Shown here piece by piece: positions 8,701 through 13,602 of a DNA stretch of 14,240 bases. Source of the stretch: Campylobacterales bacterium (GTDB lineage Bacteria; Campylobacterota; Campylobacteria; Campylobacterales; QNZT01). The position numbers and the translations under genes were made by a program. How positions within the stretch are numbered: position 1 is the stretch's first letter; each line of letters starts with the position of its first letter. The stretch covers positions 1 to 14,240 of the forward strand of contig JALULO010000052.1 of assembly GCA_027056215.1 (NCBI GenBank), read 5' to 3'. The notes beneath the pieces were generated by a model. It was not told the DNA's origin and did no database searches. It was given only the letters and a program-made list of their open reading frames with translations.

Positions 8701-8800
8701 TATCTTAGACTCTACGATGGAGTATACCCAAGGCGATAAAATAACATCAAGCTATAAGCCAGGAAGAACTTTCTCTTTGAAATTTGACATGAAGTACTAA
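5717..8800 (+). CDS. TonB-dependent outer-membrane receptor with two N-terminal regulatory-like domains
   Basis: The 1027-residue product has a signal peptide (1-20, VMMMAQ-SQ). A first beta-sandwich-like domain (about 25-103) contains TDIDGYAHIRLKHGKHEV. A second is a carboxypeptidase-regulatory-like domain (about 130-210) with GKVLSSQNAKPIQGVRVFVK and TGANGRFSIKIP. A TonB box EEFVVLAP follows at 217-224. The plug domain (about 235-345) carries YVYVRGLGDRYSTVMFNG and PSPEPTKRVVPLDIFP, the signature of a large-receptor class common in Proteobacteria. The remainder is the beta-barrel, ending in the aromatic terminal strand FSLKFDMKY. It should import a bulky or scarce ligand across the outer membrane using the motor encoded just upstream; the ligand cannot be read from the sequence. 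It starts immediately after the TPR gene stop and ends the operon. Confidence 0.92.
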   Translation: MRQVLKVTVLLSIPVMMMAQSQKGTMSALLFYNGKPLISNTILIDATKKITTDIDGYAHIRLKHGKHEVEIAGKDKKGINLGYIKRFVEVQSEKDTQIIVDFSLKQPRIMVDKPIRSKQNDENQTKSKVFGILQGKVLSSQNAKPIQGVRVFVKGTSFETRTGANGRFSIKIPANIDVSIAVVHSSFSAQTINGIHVKKDGKAYKSIKLTPASLELEEFVVLAPKIEGSVTEIIDKERNNDVVGNVLGSEQFSKSGDSNAASALKRVSGITIVGGKYVYVRGLGDRYSTVMFNGLHLPSPEPTKRVVPLDIFPTAVIKSMTIQKAYTGDIPGTFGGGTVLIESKDIPKKPFAKLSLGISGNSATGENVIYNKDNKKPLPSSVIKASKGGTNFDDRQDHKLTNDVLTYRSLNHDSEALPIGTNIGLALGDSYEIIDDLRLGASATMFYKNSADSTQKEYQKHIYDLNTKRVFTDSKTTANQTSLKSQKGLMLNVGLNYQKKHNIKYSYFLVDNIKDTSTNAYIHYLADTEDRDKTYYEYVEKKISTHQLSGESNILFGKTEDAYLDNLKVNWAVEHAEASRDEPGTVEINYLHQTAGVKWAQKNWYYYFMLNDKVNNYRADFTLPFKHNGNDNYTKAGVFIYSKTRDFDSRRFKMGDQSGSITGIDLTQPTDTIYANADKGNILFEPAYQDSDSYSASQDVKAFYLSQLYSVTHNLDVIASARFESSTQQLTDAKTGKAYDPLETTDILPGLGFTYRFADDKMQLRSSMARTLTRPDFREFSPNRYKDPITENIVFGNPDLKSTAITHADLKYEWYPSADELFSFAIFGKSFDNPIEKVVRKNDAQGNEMEQSYTNAKSAISFGIELDMRKRFGFLGDRWENLLFTTNYAWINSNITIDRDSYPYFTKRLTTTDRAMQGQSPYVVNFSLGYDNPDTGDSALFLYNEIGESIDSLGTDGNADIYQKPFRKLDFVTKWQIYNRKNNKFKYYVGFKVQNILDSTMEYTQGDKITSSYKPGRTFSLKFDMKY

Positions 8801-8818
8801 AGCTTTATGCTTTAGTAC
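8794..8818 (+). terminator. Hairpin overlapping the end of the receptor gene
   Basis: A perfect 10-base stem, GTACTAAAGC (8794-8803) against GCTTTAGTAC (8809-8818), with a 5-base loop. The receptor stop codon TAA (8798-8800) lies inside the stem. No T-run follows, so it is a terminator-like end or RNA-stabilising hairpin closing the operon. Confidence 0.55.
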
Positions 8819-8831
8819 ACGTATAATAGAT

Positions 8832-8868
8832 TTGTAACTCATTTGTAACTTACTTTTTGTACTATAAG
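8832..8868 (+). promoter_or_regulatory. Pho-box-like promoter ahead of the broken phosphoesterase gene
   Basis: Two identical words TTGTAAC lie at 8832-8838 and 8843-8849, exactly 11 bases apart. A -10-like TATAAG follows at 8863-8868, 13 bases downstream, and the start codon is at 8899. The same word at the same spacing occurs ahead of the TonB operon. The layout matches PhoB-activated promoters, where the box replaces the -35. The exact repeat is seen; the regulator is inferred from layout and from the identity of the downstream gene. Confidence 0.55.
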
Positions 8869-8898
8869 CCATCTCAATTTTAAGGTAGAAAATGCCAT

Positions 8899-9027
8899 AT
8901 GAAATATAGATCAATCTTTGTATCAGATATACATTTAGGAACAAAGTTCTCTCAAGCAGAAAAATTTTTAGACTTTAGAGCTACTCCCAAATTCGAACCC
9001 TTCCACGTGACTAATCTTTCCTCATAG
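8899..9027 (+). pseudogene. Truncated N-terminus of an LpxH/PlcP-type metallophosphoesterase
   Basis: The frame opens with MKYRSIFVSDIHLGTKFSQA followed by EKFLDF, the N-terminus of calcineurin-like phosphoesterases of the LpxH/PlcP group; SDIHLG supplies the first metal-binding Asp and His. After 26 codons (about base 8976) family similarity stops. The frame continues with 16 unrelated residues to TAG at 9025-9027, giving 42 residues against roughly 240-280 for an intact enzyme. The other two forward frames after the break do not continue the family, so this looks like a deletion or insertion breakpoint, not a simple frameshift. PlcP enzymes cleave phospholipid head groups during phosphate starvation in alphaproteobacteria; LpxH acts in lipid A synthesis. 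MKYR plus a Pho-like promoter favours PlcP, but the fragment is short. A GGTAG at 8884-8888 is a weak ribosome site. Confidence 0.7.
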
Positions 9028-9092
9028 TGATTTTTTATCGAAAAAAATCTTTACAAATAATATTGCCAAGCCTCAAAAAGAAATAAAAACGA

Positions 9093-9114
9093 TGTGCCGA
9101 TGATCATCGGCACA
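9093..9114 (-). terminator. Palindromic terminator of the serpin gene
   Basis: A perfect 22-base palindrome, centred between 9103 and 9104, lies 5 bases past the serpin stop. Read on the minus strand it forms a 9-base stem (TGTGCCGAT paired with ATCGGCACA) with a GATC loop. It is followed closely by a T-rich stretch (TTTTTATTTC, complement of 9081-9090). This is a good intrinsic terminator for the minus-strand gene. Confidence 0.75.
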
Positions 9115-9118
9115 CTAT

Positions 9119-10390
9119 TTATAAGTTGTGTACAGGTTTGTGAATAGCACCCATAAAAAGTATTTGTCCGCTTAGGTCATCTTTGATGAAGAAGAGAAAT
9201 GGTCTGTTGACAATCATCTGTTTTGTAGTTTCAATATTTCCACTAGCCGCTTCAATTACCGCTGTAGCGGCAGCCGCTTCTGAGCCTTGCTCGTCAACTT
9301 TGATGAATGCTTTATGTACAATACTTGCGATATACAAGCCCATTTTTTCTGTCATACCGCTGAAATCGGCTTCGTTCTCATTGAAGCATCGTTGCATACC
9401 AAGAGCCATAAACAGACTTTTGAGCGCATACGGTTCGGTAGCAAATTCAAATTTTGGCATCTTCAGATCGACAACTTCCATATGCATCTCTTGTGAAAGG
9501 GTGGGATAAAGTTGCGTAACGTTGTCCTGGACATAACTGTATCGTCCCGCTTTTGGCAGCAGCACAACCATCGATGTCCGCTCTCCCATATAAGGAAGTG
9601 AGATCGCCTGATAGTCATCGGTTTCGGCATAGTTTGCAGAGGATTCCTGTTTCATGAAGTCTGTTTGTATGGTTTTGTTGCTCTCAATATAAAAAGTACC
9701 TTTATGGGTCTTGTACGCTTTAAATTCGTTGACCCACTTTCCTTTAAAATAGACAGCATTGACCAAAACAAGTTTTGTATCGGGAACAAGCATGCCTTTG
9801 GAAAGCATATTTTTGATACGCGTATGTGTTTTCCCTTCTACCCAGCGGTTGATTGCCAGACGTGCCTCTTCGGTATGGTGAAGGTAATCGACCAGTTTGA
9901 CATCGGCACCGTAGTTGATTTTAAGTGTATCGAGGTAGCTTTCCCGCAGAGGGAAATCTTTTTGTAGCCAGAGGGAATCGGCGATATTGAAGGTATAGTT
10001 GGCATCGGTATGGTTCAGGTGTAGATCGAGAGCATTGAAACTCTTGTGCAAAAGCGTATCGTTCATGTCAAAATGCAGCACCGTCGCCATCTCCTTTTTG
10101 GTCTCTCCTTTTGCACCCGCATAGGTCATCGCCAGTGCTTCGGAGATACTCTCCGGAGAGAAGAAGAGATTTTCCCGGTTGGTTTTGACCAGCTCAGAAA
10201 AGAGATCAAAAGCAAAAGCGTTGTTATTTCCAGCCAGTTGTTTGAGTGTGTTGTTATTGACATCGGGCGTGAGATCGCGTTGTTGTTTGGAGGATGCTAT
10301 ATTTATATTGGAAGCGCTGTTGCCACCGCATCCGCTCCAGAGTGTTGCGAACAACACCGGAAAGAGAATTGTTTTTAAAAATTTTTTCAT
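9119..10390 (-). CDS. Serpin-family serine-protease inhibitor, putative lipoprotein
   Basis: The 423-residue product is a full-length serpin. Recognisable blocks are SPESISEALAMTYAGAKGET (78-97), LVNAVYFKGKWVNEF (209-223), the hinge EQGSEAAAAT (367-376) and the closing NRPFLFFIKDDLSGQILFMG (395-414). The hinge has the small residues of inhibitory serpins, so it should trap proteases covalently; counting from the hinge puts P1 near Ser383, which is approximate. The N-terminus is a signal peptide ending LWSGC (Cys21), probably a lipoprotein site although Trp at -3 is unusual. I chose ATG 10390 because AAGGAG lies 6 bases upstream; a longer frame from TTG 10558 has no such site. GC is visibly higher than in neighbours (hand counts: 48% at 9901-9960, 55% at 10081-10140), suggesting transfer. 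It likely protects the envelope from proteases of other organisms (inference). Confidence 0.93.
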   Translation of the reverse strand: MKKFLKTILFPVLFATLWSGCGGNSASNINIASSKQQRDLTPDVNNNTLKQLAGNNNAFAFDLFSELVKTNRENLFFSPESISEALAMTYAGAKGETKKEMATVLHFDMNDTLLHKSFNALDLHLNHTDANYTFNIADSLWLQKDFPLRESYLDTLKINYGADVKLVDYLHHTEEARLAINRWVEGKTHTRIKNMLSKGMLVPDTKLVLVNAVYFKGKWVNEFKAYKTHKGTFYIESNKTIQTDFMKQESSANYAETDDYQAISLPYMGERTSMVVLLPKAGRYSYVQDNVTQLYPTLSQEMHMEVVDLKMPKFEFATEPYALKSLFMALGMQRCFNENEADFSGMTEKMGLYIASIVHKAFIKVDEQGSEAAAATAVIEAASGNIETTKQMIVNRPFLFFIKDDLSGQILFMGAIHKPVHNL

Positions 10391-10414
10391 GAAAAGCTCC
10401 TTATGTTTTGATGT

Positions 10415-10446
10415 GTGTATTATACACTTAAAAAATGTGGAAAAAA
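10415..10446 (-). promoter_or_regulatory. Serpin promoter with a palindrome over the -10 box
   Basis: On the minus strand a TATAAT box (10424 down to 10419) is preceded by a poor -35 (TTTTTT, 10446-10441) at 16-base spacing, and the start codon is about 29 bases downstream. The -10 is embedded in a perfect 13-base inverted repeat, GTGTAT-T-ATACAC on the plus strand (10415-10427), which could be a repressor operator. Confidence 0.55.
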
Positions 10447-10522
10447 GGGCTTGTTTATTGAAGGTAAAGCCGGGCATGTTACTCCGTTTAAAAATGTATA
10501 TAAAAAAGTAGAGGAAGGTAAG

Positions 10523-10556
10523 GATACTAAAAATAAAATATATTTTATGAAGTATC
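10523..10556. repeat. A/T-rich nested inverted repeat between serpin and small gene
   Basis: A perfect 16-base A/T-only palindrome (10533-10548) is flanked by the inverted pair GATACT (10523-10528) and AGTATC (10551-10556). Together they could form one interrupted hairpin. It sits just upstream of the Pho-like promoter of the 47-codon gene. It could be a regulatory binding site or a structural element; A/T-only palindromes also arise by chance in such sequence. Confidence 0.4.
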
Positions 10557-10562
10557 AATAAC

Positions 10563-10596
10563 CTGTTATCGTTGTGTTATCTTATGTGCATATAAT
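10563..10596 (+). promoter_or_regulatory. Promoter of the 47-codon gene with Pho-box-like repeats
   Basis: CTGTTAT (10563-10569) and GTGTTAT (10574-10580) lie 11 bases apart, and a consensus TATAAT (10591-10596) follows after exactly 10 bases. This is the same geometry as the E. coli phoA promoter, and CTGTTAT differs from the E. coli half-site CTGTCAT at one base. There is no good -35 otherwise. Binding by a PhoB-like activator is inferred. Confidence 0.5.
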
Positions 10597-10630
10597 ACTC
10601 GCGTCATAAAAATAAAAAAGGAGTATAGCT

Positions 10631-10774
10631 ATGACAAAAGATCAAAAATTTAAACAAGTAATACGCTCATTTGAGGAACGTTTGTTGATGCTTCGATTAA
10701 GAGGTTCAAAAGAGAGAGATTACCTTCTAGCTGTTGACAAAGCAGTAAAGAAGAAGGAAACAGTTAAAAAATAG
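10631..10774 (+). CDS. Small basic 47-residue protein of unknown function
   Basis: ATG 10631 follows AAGGAG (10618-10623) at 7-base spacing and a consensus -10 (10591-10596); the frame closes with TAG at 10772-10774 and a hairpin follows 16 bases later. Promoter, ribosome site, frame and terminator-like hairpin together make this a convincing real gene. The product is MTKDQKFKQVIRSFEERLLM followed by LRLRGSKERDYLLAVDKAVK and KKETVKK. It is highly charged (many Lys, Arg, Glu, Asp), has no membrane segment, no Cys and no signal peptide, and is probably helical throughout, so it is cytoplasmic. I do not recognise the family. A small regulatory or nucleic-acid- or protein-binding role is possible, but nothing shows it. 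The Pho-like promoter is the only functional hint. Confidence 0.75.
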   Translation: MTKDQKFKQVIRSFEERLLMLRLRGSKERDYLLAVDKAVKKKETVKK

Positions 10775-10790
10775 ATAGATAAAGATCAGG

Positions 10791-10810
10791 GAGTATTAAA
10801 CATAATACTC
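10791..10810. terminator. Hairpin between the small gene and the kinase gene (convergent)
   Basis: A perfect 8-base stem GAGTATTA (10791-10798) / TAATACTC (10803-10810) with an AACA loop. It lies 16 bases past the small-gene stop and 5 bases past the end of the convergent kinase gene, so it may end transcripts from both sides. The T-run is short on both strands, so strength is uncertain. Confidence 0.6.
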
Positions 10811-10815
10811 TTTGG

Positions 10816-12687
10816 TTAAGCTTTGGTTAAAGTGATTAAAAATACAGCGCCGTTGGATCCATTGGATACACTGATTTTACCCATGTTTTTACTTTCTATG
10901 ATAAGTTTTGACATATAAAGCCCCAAACCACTACCACCTCTCTTAGCTTTGGTTGTAAAATATATATCAAAAATTTGATTGATGATTTCTTTGTTAATAC
11001 CTCCGCCATTATCTGAGACAGAGACATTTATAGCATCATCTGAGATGGTGGTTTCTATAGTGATTTTTGGGTTTTTTATCTTTCTTTCTATCATGATGTC
11101 TTTGGCATTATCTAAAAGATTTAAAATCACCTGTGCAAATTCGCTGGGGTATCCTAAGAGGACAAGAGGTTCATCAGGTGTTTTTACTTCAAGTTCTATG
11201 TGATAGTAGGTTAAAGAAGCTTGGATGATATTGATTGCATTTTGGATGTATTGTTTTAGTACAAAACGTTTTTTGGTGTGATTTGGCTCAAAAAAGTGGC
11301 GAAAATCATCTATGGTATGCGACATATATTTGATAAGGGCATTGCCGTTTTGCATCTTTTCTTTAAAGTATTCTGGACTAAGCTCTTTAAACTCATAAGC
11401 TGCATCGAGATTCATAAATATCCCTCCAAGCTGTGCTAGAGGTTGTCTCCATTGGTGTGCGATGTGTCCTATCATCTCTCCCATAGTTGCCAATTTTGAT
11501 TGTTGCATCAAAAGATACTCATTTTCAAGGCGTTTTTCGATCTGTTTATCGATCTCTTGTTGGAGTTTCTTTTTGGTTTCGATATGTTCGGTAACATCCT
11601 TAAAAATGAGTTTGATATATTTGTTATTGAGATTTTTTGAGAGTGTACCTGAAATTTCAAAATTTTGATTATTGATATGTACGCGTTTGTTCATGATAGT
11701 AGATGAGGTTTGAAAATGTGTATAGATATCTTGCCAATCTTGCAGCGAAAAAACTGTTGTAAGTTCTTTATCGATCAAATTTTCTCCAAAAAACTCTTTA
11801 GCTTTTTTATTCATCCAGTGGATGATCTGATGATTGTCACTGACAAAAATTTCTATAATCGCTTCAGGTAAAAAATCCATGATCTCTTGTGCATGTTTGA
11901 TTTTGATCTGTAAGATTCTGCTATAATTTCCTTTGATATGTTTTAAGATATCACGGTTTGTTAAAATTGTCAAAAGTTTTTCTTCAGAGTCTGTGACCAA
12001 AACTCTTCTGATTTTCTTTCTTTTTAACAGTGCTATCACATCTGTAACCAGTGTTTCTTTATCTATGCTAATCACTGGTTTAGACATATACTTTTGTATC
12101 TCTTCATGCATATCAATTTCCAGATAAGTCAACTTTAAAATATCTTTTTCCGTCAAAATTCCTGTAAAAGTTTTTTCATCCATAATCACAAGAGAACCGA
12201 TATGATAACGCTTCATAAAGTTTAATGCATCATAAAGGGAAGCTTTTTGGCTGATTGTGATGATATTTTGGTTTGATTTGATGATATGTGAGATTTTCAG
12301 ATCAACTTTGTAGACATCTTCTTCAAGATAATCAAAGAGGTCTTCTTGTAGGACTACTCCAGCGAAAAGATCGTCATCATTTACAAGTACAACGCGTCTG
12401 ATATCATGTTCGCTTAGGAAGTTAAAGGCAAATTCAATGGGTCTGTTTTCATTGGCTGTAATCACCGATTTTGTCGCAAAGTCATACGCTTTGGCAGATA
12501 AGTCGATGGTTGATCCCAGTGCATTGATGATATCACTCTCGGTTAATATTGCAATAGGTATGTGTCCTTTAAGTAGGACAACAGAACCATCTGCATTTTG
12601 ACGCATTTGGTAGATCGCTTCTTTAAGTGAACAGGTATGATCTATAGAAAAGTGCAAGTTATTTGCGATATCTTTGAGTACAATCAT
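10816..12687 (-). CDS. Soluble sensor histidine kinase with four CBS domains and a PAS domain
   Basis: The 623-residue product has four CBS motifs (about 1-60, 65-122, 130-190, 197-255), each ending in an LTESDI/LQEDLF/LTEKDI/LTNRDI turn, i.e. two Bateman pairs. A PAS-like domain follows (about 262-370), then a coiled linker, the H-box with GHIAHQWRQPLAQL (phospho-acceptor His411) and an ATPase domain. The N-box is NLLDNAKD (Asn527), G1 is DNGGGI (559-564) and G2 is GGSGLGL (584-590), so all catalytic motifs are present. There is no membrane segment, so it senses a cytoplasmic signal. CBS pairs usually bind adenosine-containing ligands such as AMP, ATP or SAM, but here the ligand is unknown. 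The start is ATG 12687, overlapping the regulator stop (ATGA on the minus strand). It presumably phosphorylates the regulator encoded just upstream. Confidence 0.92.
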   Translation of the reverse strand: MIVLKDIANNLHFSIDHTCSLKEAIYQMRQNADGSVVLLKGHIPIAILTESDIINALGSTIDLSAKAYDFATKSVITANENRPIEFAFNFLSEHDIRRVVLVNDDDLFAGVVLQEDLFDYLEEDVYKVDLKISHIIKSNQNIITISQKASLYDALNFMKRYHIGSLVIMDEKTFTGILTEKDILKLTYLEIDMHEEIQKYMSKPVISIDKETLVTDVIALLKRKKIRRVLVTDSEEKLLTILTNRDILKHIKGNYSRILQIKIKHAQEIMDFLPEAIIEIFVSDNHQIIHWMNKKAKEFFGENLIDKELTTVFSLQDWQDIYTHFQTSSTIMNKRVHINNQNFEISGTLSKNLNNKYIKLIFKDVTEHIETKKKLQQEIDKQIEKRLENEYLLMQQSKLATMGEMIGHIAHQWRQPLAQLGGIFMNLDAAYEFKELSPEYFKEKMQNGNALIKYMSHTIDDFRHFFEPNHTKKRFVLKQYIQNAINIIQASLTYYHIELEVKTPDEPLVLLGYPSEFAQVILNLLDNAKDIMIERKIKNPKITIETTISDDAINVSVSDNGGGINKEIINQIFDIYFTTKAKRGGSGLGLYMSKLIIESKNMGKISVSNGSNGAVFLITLTKA

Positions 12688-13382
12688 AAAAGCTTCTTTC
12701 TTTGAAATTTATATCCGATACCGCTGATGTTTTCAAAAAGATTTATACCGATTTTTTTACGGATATTTCTGATTTGACTTCGAATCGCATCACGTGTCAT
12801 AACTTCATCACCCCAGATGCAGTACTCAAGGAGTTCGTAACGTACCACTTCATCTTCATGGGTGATAAAAAACTCTAAAAGTTCTGCCTCTTTTTTACGA
12901 AGAAGCACAGATTTGTTTCCATACATGATGCCAGAGTGTTTTTTGCTGTATCTATAACCTTCACCCAAATCGATATCATCTCCCGATTGCAGTTCATCGA
13001 GACACTTTTCAAAAGCAGAAAAGAGCTCTTTGCTGGTGACAGGTTTTACCAGATAGCGTGTGAGTTGAAGTTCGATAGCTTTGAGCATGAACTCTTTGTT
13101 GGTATATGCGGTGGAGATTAAGATACGGGTTTTTGTATCGTTTTGGCGAATCAAAGTTGCCAAATCAATACCACTCATACCGGGAAGATTGATATCAAGT
13201 AACAAAATATCGGGTTTATATGTATGATAGAGTTCCAATCCCTCTTCACTGTTATCACACGCATATACTTTTTTGCAATAGCGGCTGAGAAACTCTGTGA
13301 TAGAATCTCTGATTTTCTCATCATCCTCAACATATAAAATAGTATAAGATTGCATCTTTTGGGCAAATGATTTATGATCCAT
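12684..13382 (-). CDS. OmpR/PhoB-family response regulator
   Basis: The 232-residue product has a receiver domain (about 12-128) with the acidic pair Asp20-Asp21, phospho-acceptor Asp63 in ILLLDINLPGMSG, Thr91 and Lys113 in YLVKP. It is followed by a winged-helix DNA-binding domain (about 140-230) with the recognition-helix region TRDAIRSQIRNIRKK and the GIGYKF wing. It is a transcription factor switched by phosphorylation, with the CBS-PAS kinase encoded directly downstream (4-base overlap) as its likely partner. Targets are unknown; it belongs to the same broad family as PhoB, but nothing shows it reads the Pho-like repeats of this window. ATG 13382 is the first reasonable start and gives a normal N-terminus, though no clear ribosome site precedes it. 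Confidence 0.92.
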   Translation of the reverse strand: MDHKSFAQKMQSYTILYVEDDEKIRDSITEFLSRYCKKVYACDNSEEGLELYHTYKPDILLLDINLPGMSGIDLATLIRQNDTKTRILISTAYTNKEFMLKAIELQLTRYLVKPVTSKELFSAFEKCLDELQSGDDIDLGEGYRYSKKHSGIMYGNKSVLLRKKEAELLEFFITHEDEVVRYELLEYCIWGDEVMTRDAIRSQIRNIRKKIGINLFENISGIGYKFQRKKLL

Positions 13383-13515
13383 ACATGAAGTTTAACATAA
13401 TGAGACTAAGGCTATTTTGTATCAGCTGCATGGTTCGTTTTGTAAAACATAGGGAGCCACATCCCCATATACAGGATATGAATTTTTTTTAGAAGCATAA
13501 TTTATCTATTTGTTA

Positions 13516-13521
13516 TATAAT
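13516..13521 (+). promoter_or_regulatory. -10 box of the glycine-repeat gene promoter
   Basis: A consensus TATAAT at 13516-13521 lies about 80 bases ahead of the ATG. There is no good -35, but an A/T-rich tract including eight T (13483-13490) lies upstream, a style common in Campylobacterota. The rest of 13383-13515 shows no convincing gene. Confidence 0.55.
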
Positions 13522-13537
13522 AGAGTGATGGAAAAGG

Positions 13538-13572
13538 TGGCTATTGGTTATCGGCTTGTATGGTGATAGCCA
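13538..13572 (+). promoter_or_regulatory. Leader hairpin in the 5' UTR of the glycine-repeat gene
   Basis: TGGCTAT (13538-13544) pairs perfectly with ATAGCCA (13566-13572) around a 21-base loop. It lies between the -10 box and the ribosome site AGGAG (13591-13595). It does not match a riboswitch class I can recognise; it may only stabilise the mRNA. Confidence 0.4.
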
Positions 13573-13602
13573 AATTAAATAAAAAAATATAGGAGAATAA
13601 TA

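Noticed and set aside
8985..9010. TTCGAACCC resembling a tRNA T-loop, which could mark a tRNA end or attachment site at the breakpoint
   Set aside because: The bases flanking the loop cannot form the 5-base T-stem on either strand, and no anticodon or acceptor arms are nearby.
9029..9049. GATTTTTT/AAAAAATC hairpin next to the phosphoesterase remnant
   Set aside because: It is almost pure A/T with low pairing strength and no clear gene end for it; likely incidental in this composition.
9183..9509. Plus-strand open frames inside the serpin gene (also 9665-9967, 10046-10378, 10179-10511)
   Set aside because: They lie opposite conserved serpin blocks, have no ribosome sites and are rich in Cys/His/Phe as expected of antisense shadows.
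13466..13490. CATAT/ATATG stem followed by a run of eight T as a plus-strand terminator
   Set aside because: The stem is only 5 A/T-rich pairs and no plus-strand gene ends upstream; the T-run is better explained as A/T-rich promoter sequence.
13399..13491. 30-codon plus-strand frame starting ATGAGACTAAGG upstream of the glycine-repeat gene
   Set aside because: No ribosome site, no recognisable composition, and it runs through the presumed promoter region of the regulator gene on the other strand.
13499..13521. TTGTTAT directly before the TATAAT of the glycine-repeat gene as a fourth Pho-like site
   Set aside because: The word 11 bases upstream (AATTTAT) matches at only four of seven positions and the word overlaps the -10 box, so the geometry differs from the other three.
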